A stretch of 64,000 nt of DNA from Streptomyces showdoensis. Its GTDB lineage: Bacteria; Actinomycetota; Actinomycetes; Streptomycetales; Streptomycetaceae. Location of the stretch: assembly GCF_039535475.1 (NCBI RefSeq), contig NZ_BAAAXG010000026.1, positions 2,170,001 through 2,234,000 of the forward strand. The letters run 5' to 3'. The position numbers and the translations under genes are program-made. Of this stretch, positions 51,505-59,751 are shown piece by piece (position 1 is the stretch's first letter; each line of letters opens with the position of its first letter). Below the pieces are notes generated by a model. It was given only the letters and a program-made list of their open reading frames with translations, searched no databases and was not told the origin of the DNA.

Positions 51505-53049
51505 ATGGAGTGGGGCTCGATACCGGAGTTGGTGCGCCGGGCCGCCGGGCGGTACGCGGAGCGCGAGGCGGTCGTCGACGGCCGCACCCGGATCACGTAC
51601 GCCGAACTCGGCGAGCGCGTCGAACGCGCGGCGGCCGCCTGTCTGGCCGCCGGGGTGCGGGCCGGGGACCGGGTCGGGATCTGGGCGCCCAACACCCTCG
51701 ACTGGATCGTCTCCGCCCTCGGCGCGGTCACCGCGGGCGCCGTCCTCGTCCCGCTCAACACCCGCTTCAAGGGCGCCGAGGCCGCCGACGTGCTGGTCCG
51801 CTCCCGGGCCCGGCTGCTCTTCGTCACCGGCACCTTCCTCGGCACCTCGTACGTGGCCTCGCTGCGCCGCGCGGGCGTGGAACTGCCCGACCTGGAGCGG
51901 GTGGTGGTCTTCGGCGACACGGCGCCCGACGACCCCGGCTACACCACATGGAAGTCCTTCCTCTCGGAGGGGAACGACGTCCCGGCCGCCGAGGTGTGGA
52001 ACCGGGCCGCAGCGATCCGCCCGTCCGACCCCTCCGACATCATCTACACCTCCGGCACCACCGGCCGCCCCAAGGGGGCCGTCATCACCCACGGTCAGAC
52101 CCTGCGCTGCTACGCCCTGTGGAGCGAGCTCGCCGGGCTGCGCGAGGGCGACCGCTATCTGATCGTGAACCCCTTCTTCCACACCTTCGGCTACAAGGCC
52201 GGCATCATCGCCTGCCTCCAGCGCGGCGCGGTGATGGTGCCGCAGCCCGTCTTCAACGTGGACACCGTCCTCGCCAACATCGCCGCCGAGCGGATCACCG
52301 TCCTGCCCGGCCCGCCCACCCTCCACCAGTCCCTCCTCGACCACCCCGCCCGCGGCTCCCACGACCTGAGCTCGCTGCGGCTGGTCGTCACCGGCGCGGC
52401 GGTCGTCCCGCTCCGCCTCGTGGAGCGGCTCCGCGCCGACCTGGGCGTCGGCACGGTCCTCACCGCGTACGGCCTCTCCGAGGCGAGCGGCATCGTCTCG
52501 ATGTGCCGCCGGGGCGACCCGGCCGAGGTGATCGCGCGCACCTCCGGCCGCGCCGTCCCCGGCACGGAGCTGCGCCTGTCCGAGACGGGAGAGGTCCTGG
52601 TCCGCGGCTTCCACGTGATGTCCGGCTACTTCGAGGACCCGGAGGCGACGGCGGCCGCGATCGACCCGGAGGGCTGGCTGCACACCGGCGACGTGGGCGT
52701 CCTGGACGAGTCGGGCAACCTCCGGATCACCGACCGGATCAAGGACATGTTCATCGTCGGCGGCTTCAACGCCTACCCGGCGGAGATCGAGCAGCTCCTC
52801 GGCCTCCACCCCGACGTCGCCGACGTCGCCGTCGTCGGCGTCCCCGACCCCCGCCTCGGCGAGGTCGGCAAGGCTTTCGCGGTCCGCCGCCCCGGCTCGA
52901 CGCTGACGGCGGACGACCTGATCGCCTGGTCCCGCCGGGAGATGGCCAACTACAAGGTGCCCCGCGAGGTCGAGTTCGTGCCGGAGCTGCCGCGGAACGC
53001 GAGCGGCAAGGTGGTGAAGGGCGAGCTCAGGTCGCGGTCGGGCGGCTGA
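51505..53049 (+). CDS. Acyl-CoA synthetase, FadD3-like
   Basis: A 514-residue ANL-family ligase that makes acyl-AMP and then acyl-CoA. Motifs are DIIYTSGTTGRPKGAVITHG (P-loop), YGLSEASGIVSM, GWLHTGDVGVLDESGNLRIT, the hinge DRIKDMFIVGGFNAYPAEIE and the C-terminal catalytic Lys in NASGKVVKGEL. The overall sequence resembles mycobacterial FadD3, the CoA ligase for the sterol C/D-ring acid HIP, and related cyclic-acid ligases. The exact substrate is not decided by motifs. The frame is intact, unlike the FadD15-like gene at 32.6 kb. It is divergent from the Ltp-DUF35-crotonase operon and is probably the entry enzyme of the same pathway. Confidence 0.89.
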   Translation: MEWGSIPELVRRAAGRYAEREAVVDGRTRITYAELGERVERAAAACLAAGVRAGDRVGIWAPNTLDWIVSALGAVTAGAVLVPLNTRFKGAEAADVLVRSRARLLFVTGTFLGTSYVASLRRAGVELPDLERVVVFGDTAPDDPGYTTWKSFLSEGNDVPAAEVWNRAAAIRPSDPSDIIYTSGTTGRPKGAVITHGQTLRCYALWSELAGLREGDRYLIVNPFFHTFGYKAGIIACLQRGAVMVPQPVFNVDTVLANIAAERITVLPGPPTLHQSLLDHPARGSHDLSSLRLVVTGAAVVPLRLVERLRADLGVGTVLTAYGLSEASGIVSMCRRGDPAEVIARTSGRAVPGTELRLSETGEVLVRGFHVMSGYFEDPEATAAAIDPEGWLHTGDVGVLDESGNLRITDRIKDMFIVGGFNAYPAEIEQLLGLHPDVADVAVVGVPDPRLGEVGKAFAVRRPGSTLTADDLIAWSRREMANYKVPREVEFVPELPRNASGKVVKGELRSRSGG

Positions 53050-53075
53050 GCGCGACGGGCGGCCCGTACGCCAAA

Positions 53076-53106
53076 GGGCCTGGACCGGTTGTGCCGGTCC
53101 AGGCCC
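53076..53106 (+). terminator. Terminator after the FadD3-like gene
   Basis: GGGCCTGGACCGG (53076-53088) and CCGGTCCAGGCCC (53094-53106) form a perfect 13-bp stem with a 5-nt loop, 27 bp after the stop. Confidence 0.88.
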
Positions 53107-53463
53107 TCCCCCCTGCGCGCGCGTGGCGTGCCTCGTCCTGGTCGGGCGGGCGGTCCCCACCGCCTGCCCTTCCGAACGTGATCGATCATCGCGAACGTCG
53201 AACGCGAGTGCGAGGTGCGGTCGCGTACTTCGTCAGGTCCGCGATCGTCACACCCCCCGTGTGACGTGCGACGGAGGGACCGGACCCGAGGTCCGGCCCC
53301 TCCGCCCTACGATCGCCCGCCCCCCTGCCGCACCGGGCCGTGCCCCTCGGATCCCCCCGACCCGGGGGCGTCCCCCGAACCGGTGCGGCGTTGCTCTGCG
53401 GACGACCACGGCCCCGGCGACTCCCCCGATGGCGCCGCCGGAACCGTCCCCGTGGCGTGTGGC
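53107..53463. other. Intergenic region between the FadD3-like gene and afsS, two hairpins
   Basis: No convincing gene is seen. Two perfect dyads are present: GTCACAC-CCCCC-GTGTGAC (53247-53265) and a longer stem at 53273-53303 (GGAGGG with CCCTCC outside, CCGGACC with GGTCCGG inside, loop CGA). The second could terminate the afsS transcript arriving from the right. The remaining sequence is C-rich without coding bias. Confidence 0.5.
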
Positions 53464-53670
53464 TCAGATGGTCGGCTTGGCCGGCTCCGACGTGGCGTGC
53501 ATGTCCATCGTCGTGATGTCGCCCTTGCCCGTGACCTTCGCGGTGATGGCATCGATCGCCGGCTCGGACGTGGCGTGCATGTCCTTGGTGGTGATCTCGC
53601 TCTCGGTGCCGCCCGTGGCGTGCATGTCCTGAGGCTTGACGACCGGGTTCTGCTCGATCGGGTTGCTCAT
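53464..53670 (-). CDS. afsS: AfsS-type small regulatory protein
   Basis: A 68-residue protein (63 in S. coelicolor AfsS, also called sigma-factor-like). It contains three copies of a repeat: KPQDMHATGG, TTKDMHATSEPA and TTMDMHATSEPA, corresponding to the DNHA-type repeats of AfsS. AfsS is induced by phospho-AfsR and raises expression of secondary-metabolite activators; its biochemical action is unknown. The ATG has GCAGGAG 7 nt upstream. The gene lies directly downstream of afsR on the same strand, as in S. coelicolor, and its upstream region holds a SARP-type direct repeat. Repeat identity is at protein level; I compared with AfsS from memory. Confidence 0.85.
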   Translation of the reverse strand: MSNPIEQNPVVKPQDMHATGGTESEITTKDMHATSEPAIDAITAKVTGKGDITTMDMHATSEPAKPTI

Positions 53671-53710
53671 CTCGTCAGCTCCTGCGTCTGAAGGGTGGGG
53701 ATTCGGCGCT

Positions 53711-53753
53711 GGATCCGTCCGGCCGCTCCCCCGTGAACCAGCCGGACGGATCC
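53711..53753. promoter_or_regulatory. Inverted repeat in the afsS leader
   Basis: GGATCCGTCCGGC (53711-53723) and GCCGGACGGATCC (53741-53753) are perfect 13-bp reverse complements with a 17-nt loop. It lies between the predicted afsS promoter and the afsS ribosome site, so it would be in the 5' leader RNA. It may be an attenuator, an RNA stabiliser, or a terminator for afsR read-through. Confidence 0.55.
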
Positions 53754-53766
53754 TTCGTGGCCGCTC

Positions 53767-53803
53767 ACCCTAATTGCCAGAGGTGACGACCTTGTCGCTG
53801 ACC
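53767..53803 (-). promoter_or_regulatory. Predicted afsS promoter with SARP/AfsR-type direct repeat
   Basis: On the minus strand, GGTCAGCGACA and GGTCGTCACCT are imperfect direct repeats 12 bp apart (53803-53781), followed 8-9 bp later by TAGGGT (53772-53767), a possible -10 element. AfsR and other SARPs bind such 11-bp direct repeats overlapping the -35 region about 8 bp upstream of the -10. The match in spacing supports the call; no experiment does. Confidence 0.5.
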
Positions 53804-53898
53804 CGTCTGCCCCCCGACGCGACGGATCGACAGGAGAAGCGTGCCGTCCGGCGATAAACGAACGATGAACGCGCAGGCCGGGGGTGCTGGGGGCGGAC

Positions 53899-56800
53899 CT
53901 ACGCCGCGCTGGTGACGTCGAGCAGCTCGCGGACCTCGGCCGCCTCGGGGGAGCCGAGTCCCTCGAAGACGTCGAGCGCCTCCCGCCAGCAGACCTGGGC
54001 GCGCCCCGACTGGCCGATGCCGCCGAGGGCCCGCCCGAGCACGGTCAGCACGTTGGCCCGGCGCCATTCGCCGCCGATGCCCCGCAGGACCGTGAGCGCC
54101 ATCTCGGCGTTGGACGCCGCCTGGGCGTGCCGCCGCGCGGCGATGTCCACCTCCGCCAGCCGGAACAGGGTCATGCCCTCCCACAGCCGCTGGCGGCTGT
54201 CCCGGAAGACCTCCAGCGCCTCCCGCAGCCGCTCTACGGCCGGGCCGAGCTGCCGGGCCTCGGTGAGCGCGAGGCCCAGCGCGTAGCGCCCGTTGGCGCC
54301 GCGCAGCGAGTGCCCGATCGAGTCGTAGATCGCCGTGCCCTCCTCGGCGAGCGCGATCGCCTGCGCGGTGCGGCCCATGGCGAGGTGGATCCGGGACAGG
54401 TTGCACAGGGCGCTGGCCTCGCCGGGCCGGTCGCCGATGCCCCGGAACCGCTCGATGGCGTGGGCGAGATGGACCTCGCCCTCCTCGAACCGGTTCTGGT
54501 ACAGGGCGATGATGCCCCGCGCGTTCGCGGACCAGCAGCCGGGCAGCGGGTCCCCGGCCGCCTCGGCGCAGGGCAGCGACAGCATCGCGTCGCGGTCGGC
54601 CTCCTCGAACCGCCCCGCGGTGTGGTGGACGCCGGCCAGCGCCATCAGGGCCCGGCCCTCGGCGCGGACGTCCCCGAAGGCGTGCGCCGCCTCGCGGACG
54701 ACCGAGGCGATCGCCTCGAACTCCTTCGCGTTGGTGCCGGACTCGCCCAGGTCCAGCGCCGCCCACAGCAGGTCCACCGCCCGCCGCAGCGTCCCCGCCG
54801 TCGTGGCCGACTGGCGGACGCAGGCCAGCAGGCAGTTGGCCTCGGCGTAGAGCCAGTCCTGGGCGGCGTGCCGGTCGGTGAAGACGAGGCCCTGGTAGGC
54901 GGTCGGCTCCAGGTGGTCGACGAGGCGGTCGCCGGGGCGCTCGATGGCGTACACCCGGGAGGCCGTGGACAGGTAGAAGTCCAGGAGCCGGGAGAGCGCC
55001 AGCTCCCGCTCGGCCGGCGGCTGTTCGTCGCGCTCGGCGCAGGCACGCGCGTAGAGGCGGACGAGGTCGTGGTAGCGGTAGCGGCCCGGCGCGGCGGACT
55101 CGACGAGGGAGGTGTCGACGAGGGCCTCCAGGAGGTCCTCGGTCTCCCACTCCGGCAGGTCCAGCACGGCGGCGGCCGCGGCCAGCGAGATGTCGGGCCC
55201 GTCGGCGAGGCCGAGCAGCCGGAAGGCGCGGGCCTGGGCGGGCTCCAGCTGCCCGTAGCCCAGCTCGAAGGTGGCCTTGACGGCCAGGTCGCCGGCCTGG
55301 AGCTCGTCCAGTCGGCGCCGCTCGTCGGCCAGCTTGGCGGCGAGCACGGAGACCGTCCAGGTGCGGCGGGCGGCCAGCCGGGACGCGGCGATGCGGATGG
55401 CCAGCGGCAGGAAGCCGCAGGCGGCGACGACGTCGAGGGCGGCCTCGCGCTCGGACTGGACCCGCTCGGTGCCGACGATCCGGGTGAAGAGCTGGAGCGC
55501 CTCCTCGGGGGACATCACGTCCAGGTCGACCAGGTGCGCGCCGGCCAGGTCGACCATCCGGATGCGGCTGGTGACGAGCGCGGCGCAGCCGGCCGTGCCG
55601 GGCAGCAGGGGCCGGATCTGGGCGGCGTCCCGGGCGTTGTCGAGCAGCACCAGGACCCGGCGCCCGTCGAGCGTGGAGCGGTAGAGCGCGGCCCGCTCGT
55701 CGAGGGAGTCGGGGATGGCGGAGTCGGGGGTGCCGAGGGCCCGCAGGAAGGCCCCGAGGACGGTCTCCGGCGCCGCGGCCCGGGAGCCGGCGCCCTGGAG
55801 GTCCACGTACAGCTGTCCGTCGGGGAAGTGCGGGCGGGCCTCGTGGGCCACGTGCACGGCGAGGGTGGTCTTGCCGACGCCGCCGATGCCGGCCAGCGCC
55901 GAGACGGCCATGACGTGCCCCTCGGCGGTGGCGAGCCGGCCGCCCAGCTCCCGTACGAAGGAGGCGCGGCCGGTGAAGTCGGGCACGGTGGCGGGCAGCT
56001 GGGCGGGGCGGGCGACGGGGGCAGCGGCCGGGGGCTGCTCGTCGACGGGCCGGGCGAGTTCGGCGTCGGCCTGGAGGATGCGCTGCTGGAGCCGGGAGAG
56101 CTCGGGGTTGGGGTCGACGCCGAGCTCGTCGGCGAGGAGGCGCCGGGTGTCGGCGTAGACCGCGAGGGCCTCGGCCTGCCGCCCGGAGCGGTAGAGCGCG
56201 AGCATGAGGAGTTCGCGCAGGCGCTCGCGCAGCGGGTGCGCGGCGGTGAGCGCGGTCAGCTCGGAGACGGCCTCCGCGTGGGCGCCGACCTCCAGGTCCA
56301 GGTCGAGCCGGGTCTCCAGGAGCTGGAGCCGCCATTCCTCCAGGCGGGTGCGCTGGGTGTCGGCGTACGGCCCGGGCACGGAGGCGAGGGTCTCGCCCTC
56401 CCAGCGCCCGAGGGCCTCGTTGAGCCGGTCGCGGGCGGCGCAGCGCTGCCCGGCGGCGCGCAGCTTGTCGGCCTCGGCGGCGAGCTCGTGGGCCTCGGTG
56501 AGGTCGAGGGTGAGGCCGGGCGCGGTGGTGCGCAGGGCGTAGCCGCCGGACTCGCTGACGAGGACGCCGGGGTTCAGGATCTTGCGCAGCCGGGAGGCGT
56601 ACGTGCGGACGGCGGCGAGCGCCTGCGAGGGCGGTTCCTCGCCCCAGATGGCGTCGATCAGCTCGCCGGCGGTGGCGGTCCGCCCGTCGCGCAGGAGCAG
56701 CGCGGCGAGCAGGGCCCGCTGCTGCGGCGAGCCGGTGGGCAGCACCTGGTCGCCCCGCGAGGCCCGTACGGGACCGAGGACGCCGAAGCGGAGGGCGTCG

Positions 56801-57105
56801 GCCGGGCCGTCGCCGGCGGTGGTGCCGGCGCCCCCGGGGACGCCTTCGCCGGTGCCGGGGCCAGTGCGACTGCCCTCCGGGCCGACCGCTCCGAGGCCGG
56901 TACCGGTGCTGGTGCCGGTGCCTTCGGAGGTGTCCGCGCCCGCCCCCGTGACGGCATCCGCGCCCGCGCCCACGCCGCCGTCGCGCGCCGCTCCGTTTCC
57001 GGGCACGCGGGAGCGCGGTTCCTCGGCCGGCCCGCTGCCGGTTCCGACGGAACCCGTTGCCGGAGGCCGTTGCTCCGGAACCCGCGGCCCGCTCACACGG
57101 TCCAT
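53899..57105 (-). CDS. afsR: AfsR-type SARP transcriptional activator with NB-ARC and TPR domains
   Basis: A global regulator of 1068 residues (S. coelicolor AfsR 993). Order: start MDRVSGPRVPEQR; a low-complexity Gly/Thr/Ala segment (about 20-100); OmpR-type winged helix (LRFGVLGPVRASRGDQVLP, PPSQALAAVRTYASRLRKIL); BTAD helical domain ending in LLADELGVDPNPELSRLQQR (about 195-345); an ATPase core with Walker A GIGGVGKTTLAVHVAHEA (about 406-423) and Walker B RVLVLLDNARDAAQIRPLLP; then C-terminal TPR helices (about 800-1060). Phosphorylation by AfsK and other kinases raises its affinity for the afsS promoter. GGGGGAG precedes the ATG. It is followed by afsS on the same strand and is divergent from the amidohydrolase gene. 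Confidence 0.93.
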   Translation of the reverse strand: MDRVSGPRVPEQRPPATGSVGTGSGPAEEPRSRVPGNGAARDGGVGAGADAVTGAGADTSEGTGTSTGTGLGAVGPEGSRTGPGTGEGVPGGAGTTAGDGPADALRFGVLGPVRASRGDQVLPTGSPQQRALLAALLLRDGRTATAGELIDAIWGEEPPSQALAAVRTYASRLRKILNPGVLVSESGGYALRTTAPGLTLDLTEAHELAAEADKLRAAGQRCAARDRLNEALGRWEGETLASVPGPYADTQRTRLEEWRLQLLETRLDLDLEVGAHAEAVSELTALTAAHPLRERLRELLMLALYRSGRQAEALAVYADTRRLLADELGVDPNPELSRLQQRILQADAELARPVDEQPPAAAPVARPAQLPATVPDFTGRASFVRELGGRLATAEGHVMAVSALAGIGGVGKTTLAVHVAHEARPHFPDGQLYVDLQGAGSRAAAPETVLGAFLRALGTPDSAIPDSLDERAALYRSTLDGRRVLVLLDNARDAAQIRPLLPGTAGCAALVTSRIRMVDLAGAHLVDLDVMSPEEALQLFTRIVGTERVQSEREAALDVVAACGFLPLAIRIAASRLAARRTWTVSVLAAKLADERRRLDELQAGDLAVKATFELGYGQLEPAQARAFRLLGLADGPDISLAAAAAVLDLPEWETEDLLEALVDTSLVESAAPGRYRYHDLVRLYARACAERDEQPPAERELALSRLLDFYLSTASRVYAIERPGDRLVDHLEPTAYQGLVFTDRHAAQDWLYAEANCLLACVRQSATTAGTLRRAVDLLWAALDLGESGTNAKEFEAIASVVREAAHAFGDVRAEGRALMALAGVHHTAGRFEEADRDAMLSLPCAEAAGDPLPGCWSANARGIIALYQNRFEEGEVHLAHAIERFRGIGDRPGEASALCNLSRIHLAMGRTAQAIALAEEGTAIYDSIGHSLRGANGRYALGLALTEARQLGPAVERLREALEVFRDSRQRLWEGMTLFRLAEVDIAARRHAQAASNAEMALTVLRGIGGEWRRANVLTVLGRALGGIGQSGRAQVCWREALDVFEGLGSPEAAEVRELLDVTSAA

Positions 57106-57214
57106 TAGCTCCCCCTGCCCGTACCGCTGGTTTCGCCCAAGACAGTCTGCCTTGTCCGGAGGGCGCGCGTCAGCATCGGGTCGACGGATCCGGCATCGGG
57201 TGGGAGCGCATGAG

Positions 57215-57229
57215 CTGACGAACCGTCAG
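57215..57229. promoter_or_regulatory. CTGACG-type operator, amidohydrolase gene
   Basis: CTGACG-AAC-CGTCAG, a perfect 6-3-6 palindrome, ends 21 bp before the ATG at 57251 and lies in the divergent gap with afsR (57106-57250). Confidence 0.8.
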
Positions 57230-57250
57230 ATCGGCGCTACCGTGAACGGC

Positions 57251-58468
57251 ATGGAGAGCTTCCCCAAGATCATCTCGGTGGACGACCACACCGTGGAGCC
57301 CCCGCACGTCTGGCAGGACCGGCTCCCGTCCCGCTATCGCGACACCGGCCCCCGGATCGTCCGCGCCCCGTTGAAGGAAATGACCTTTCTGGGCGGAAAG
57401 TTCGCCCCCGTCATGGGCGCCAAAGGGGACGAAGGTCCCATAGGCGACTGGTGGGTCTACGAGGACCTGCACCGTCCGCTGACCCGCCTCGACACCGCCG
57501 TCGGCTACGACCGCGACGAGATCCGGCTGGAGGTCATCACCTACGAGCAGATGCGGCCGGGCTCGTACTCGGTGCCCGAGCGGCTCGCCGACATGGACGT
57601 GAACCACGTCCAGTCGGCCCTCTGCTTCCCCACGTTCCCCCGGTTCTGTGGTCAGACCTTCACAGAAGCCGCCGATCGTGAACTCGGTCTCCTCGGCGTG
57701 CGCGCCTACAACGACTGGATGGTCGAGGAGTGGTGCGGCCCCGAGGCGCGGGGCCGGCTCATCCCGCTGACCCTGATCCCGCTCTGGGACCCGGAGCTCG
57801 CCGCCGCCGAGGTCCGCCGCAACGCGGCCAGGGGCGTGCGCGCGGTCGCGTTCTCCGAGATACCCCCGCACCTCGGGCTGCCCTCGGTCCACACCGACCA
57901 CTGGGACCCCTTCCTGCGGGCCTGCGACGAGACCGGCACCGTGATCGCCATGCACATCGGCTCCTCCAGCCGGATGCCGTCCACCTCCGCCGACGCCCCG
58001 CCGGCCGTCGGCTCCACCATCACCTTCGCCAACTGCTGCTTCTCGATGGTCGACTGGCTGATGAGCGGCAAGTTCGAGCGCTTCCCCAACCTGCGGATCA
58101 TGTACGCCGAGGGGCAGATCGGGTGGATCCCGTACATCCTGGAGCGCGCGAACGTCGTGTGGGAGGAGAACCGGGGCTGGGGCGGGGTCGCCGACAAGGT
58201 GCTGCGCCCGCCGTCGGAGCTCTTCGCGGAGCACGTCTTCGGCTGCTTCTTCGACGACGCCTTCGGGCTGCGCAACCTCGACGCCATCGGGGTGGGCAAC
58301 GTCCTCTACGAGACCGACTACCCGCACTCGGACTCCACCTGGCCCAAGTCCCGCGAGGTGGGCGAGGCGCAGATGGGCCACCTGGCGCCGGACGTGGTCG
58401 AGCGGATCGTGCGCGGCAACGCGATCGACCTGCTGGGCCTCACCGAGGACGGCCTCTGGCGCCCCTAG
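57251..58468 (+). CDS. Amidohydrolase family protein (ACMSD/decarboxylase-like TIM barrel)
   Basis: A 405-residue metal-dependent TIM-barrel protein. The N-terminal metal motif is modified: ISVDDHTVEPPHVWQDRLP has Asp-x-His rather than His-x-His, as in many actinobacterial members of the ACMSD-like group. Later ligands are likely in IAMHIGSSSRMPSTSADAPP and YAEGQIGWIPYILERANVVW, and the C-terminal Asp lies in VLYETDYPHSDSTWP. Members hydrolyse or decarboxylate cyclic and aromatic acids. The precise reaction is unknown. It carries a perfect CTGACG-type operator just upstream and belongs to the catabolic set. A long hairpin follows. Confidence 0.85.
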   Translation: MESFPKIISVDDHTVEPPHVWQDRLPSRYRDTGPRIVRAPLKEMTFLGGKFAPVMGAKGDEGPIGDWWVYEDLHRPLTRLDTAVGYDRDEIRLEVITYEQMRPGSYSVPERLADMDVNHVQSALCFPTFPRFCGQTFTEAADRELGLLGVRAYNDWMVEEWCGPEARGRLIPLTLIPLWDPELAAAEVRRNAARGVRAVAFSEIPPHLGLPSVHTDHWDPFLRACDETGTVIAMHIGSSSRMPSTSADAPPAVGSTITFANCCFSMVDWLMSGKFERFPNLRIMYAEGQIGWIPYILERANVVWEENRGWGGVADKVLRPPSELFAEHVFGCFFDDAFGLRNLDAIGVGNVLYETDYPHSDSTWPKSREVGEAQMGHLAPDVVERIVRGNAIDLLGLTEDGLWRP

Positions 58469-58505
58469 CGGGCCCCGCGCCTAGCGGGCCCCGCGCCGGA
58501 AAGGG

Positions 58506-58541
58506 CCCGCCCGGCCCGCCGAGGGAGGCGGACCGGGCGGG
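58506..58541 (+). terminator. Terminator after the amidohydrolase gene
   Basis: CCCGCCCGG (58506-58514) pairs with CCGGGCGGG (58533-58541), with an inner CCGCC/GGCGG stem. Just before it the stretch CTAGCGGGCCCCGCGC occurs twice in tandem (about 58466-58497). Confidence 0.8.
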
Positions 58542-58559
58542 GGCTGGGGGTGGGGCGGC

Positions 58560-59036
58560 TCAGTAGGAGCCGGTGCGCACGTACGTGATGCCGCCCGCGA
58601 CATCGGCGAAGCCCTCCGCGTAGGAGGAGACGCCGGCGTCGTTGACCATGCGGGTGTAGCAGGAGCTGCTGCCCACCGCGACGGTGCAGGAGTAGCTGCG
58701 CCCGTCGGAGTTGCGGACCACCTTCGCCTGGGCGCAGGCCTTGCCCGCGGAGGCGTTGCCGCAGTTGAACTGCGCGTAGTCGAGGGAGACCCGCGCCCAG
58801 GCGGTGCGGCAGCCGGAGTTGTAGCGCAGCTCGATGGTGCCGAGGTGGGTGCCGAAGGTCGGGTCGTACATGGCCGCCGACCGCACGGTGCTGGTGGTGC
58901 CGCCGCAGCTGGTGGAGGCCGGGTCGTTGCCGTCGTAGGTGGCGGCCTGGGCGGAACCGCCGGTCAGCGAGAGGGCTCCCGCGGCGAGCAGCAGGGCGGT
59001 GCCGGCCTGGGCGGTGCGGCGGAGCAGGTTGCGCAT
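58560..59036 (-). CDS. Secreted Cys-rich DUF2690-type protein, copy B
   Basis: A 158-residue exported protein. The signal peptide MRNLLRRTAQAGTALLLAAG is followed by LSLTGGSAQAATYDG, cleaved after AQA. The mature part has six cysteines at conserved spacing (STSCGGTTSTV, YNSGCRTAWARV, FNCGNASAGKACAQ, SYSCTV, SSCYTRM), so three disulfides are likely. The pattern is that of DUF2690 proteins, exported actinobacterial proteins of unknown function. It ends in a conserved RTGSY. Twenty base pairs upstream ends a paralogue with nearly identical signal peptide, so these are tandem duplicates. Confidence 0.82.
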   Translation of the reverse strand: MRNLLRRTAQAGTALLLAAGALSLTGGSAQAATYDGNDPASTSCGGTTSTVRSAAMYDPTFGTHLGTIELRYNSGCRTAWARVSLDYAQFNCGNASAGKACAQAKVVRNSDGRSYSCTVAVGSSSCYTRMVNDAGVSSYAEGFADVAGGITYVRTGSY

Positions 59037-59056
59037 GATGGGGGTCCGTTCCGCTC

Positions 59057-59530
59057 TCAGTAGCTGCCGGTGCGGGTGTACTTGGTGCCGCCCGCGGTGT
59101 CCGTGTAGCTCTGGGCGTAGGAGCTGACGCCGGCGTCGTTGACCATCGGCGTGTAGCAGGAGCTGCGGCCCTCGGTCACGGTGCAGGTGTACTGGCGGCC
59201 GTCGGAGTTGCGGATGACCCACGCCTTGGGGCAGGCGACGCCGGCCGAGGCGTTGCCGCAGGCGCTCTGGGTGTAGTTCATGGTGATCCGGGCCCAGGCG
59301 GTGCGACAGCCCGAGTTGTAGCGGAGCTCCAGGGTGCCCAGGCGGTTGCCGTGCTGGTCGGTCATCGCGGCGGACTGGACCGTGCTGGTGGTGCCGCCGC
59401 AGCCGGCGGAGCCCGGGTCGGCGCCGTCGTAGGTGGCGGCCTGGGCGGAACCGCCGGTGAGGGTGAGGGCGCCCGCGGCGAGGAGCAGGGCGGTGCCGGC
59501 CTGGGCGGTGCGGCGCAGCAGGTTGCGCAT
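59057..59530 (-). CDS. Secreted Cys-rich DUF2690-type protein, copy A
   Basis: A 157-residue paralogue of the next gene. The first 35 residues (MRNLLRRTAQAGTALLLAAG, then LTLTGGSAQAATYDG) differ from copy B at one residue in the signal region. The mature part is more diverged but keeps all six cysteines (SAGCGGTTSTV, YNSGCRTAWARI, SACGNASAGVACPK, YTCTV, SSCYTPM) and the RTGSY end. The near identity of the signal-encoding DNA against lower identity elsewhere suggests recent duplication followed by change in the mature domain, or gene conversion at the 5' end. It lies between catabolic genes but faces the opposite direction, with no CTGACG-type site in its own leader other than the shared divergent ones. 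Confidence 0.82.
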   Translation of the reverse strand: MRNLLRRTAQAGTALLLAAGALTLTGGSAQAATYDGADPGSAGCGGTTSTVQSAAMTDQHGNRLGTLELRYNSGCRTAWARITMNYTQSACGNASAGVACPKAWVIRNSDGRQYTCTVTEGRSSCYTPMVNDAGVSSYAQSYTDTAGGTKYTRTGSY

Positions 59531-59680
59531 GGAGTGGGGTCCGTTCGACGGGGGCCTGGAGCGGCCACGACAGGGGCAGGGGGGCTGCCGTACCCACCAT
59601 GCGGCCCGCCCCCGCCCCCGGTCTTGGACAAAAACGCACTCCCGCGCCCCGGCCCGACCCGGACCCGGCACACCCCTTGC

Positions 59681-59737
59681 CTGACGGCACGTCAGGAGCC
59701 AGCATGGGGGCCGTCGCCGTAACTGACGGAACGTCAG
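59681..59737. promoter_or_regulatory. Two perfect CTGACG-type operators before the first LLM gene
   Basis: CTGACG-GCA-CGTCAG (59681-59695) and CTGACG-GAA-CGTCAG (59723-59737), both perfect, starts 42 bp (four helical turns) apart. The second ends 14 bp before the ATG at 59752. Confidence 0.85.
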
Positions 59738-59751
59738 ATAAGGGAGTCCCC

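Noticed and set aside
53464..53670. Ribosomally made peptide precursor with repeated core
   Set aside because: The triple repeat and position directly after afsR fit AfsS, and no modifying enzyme genes are adjacent.
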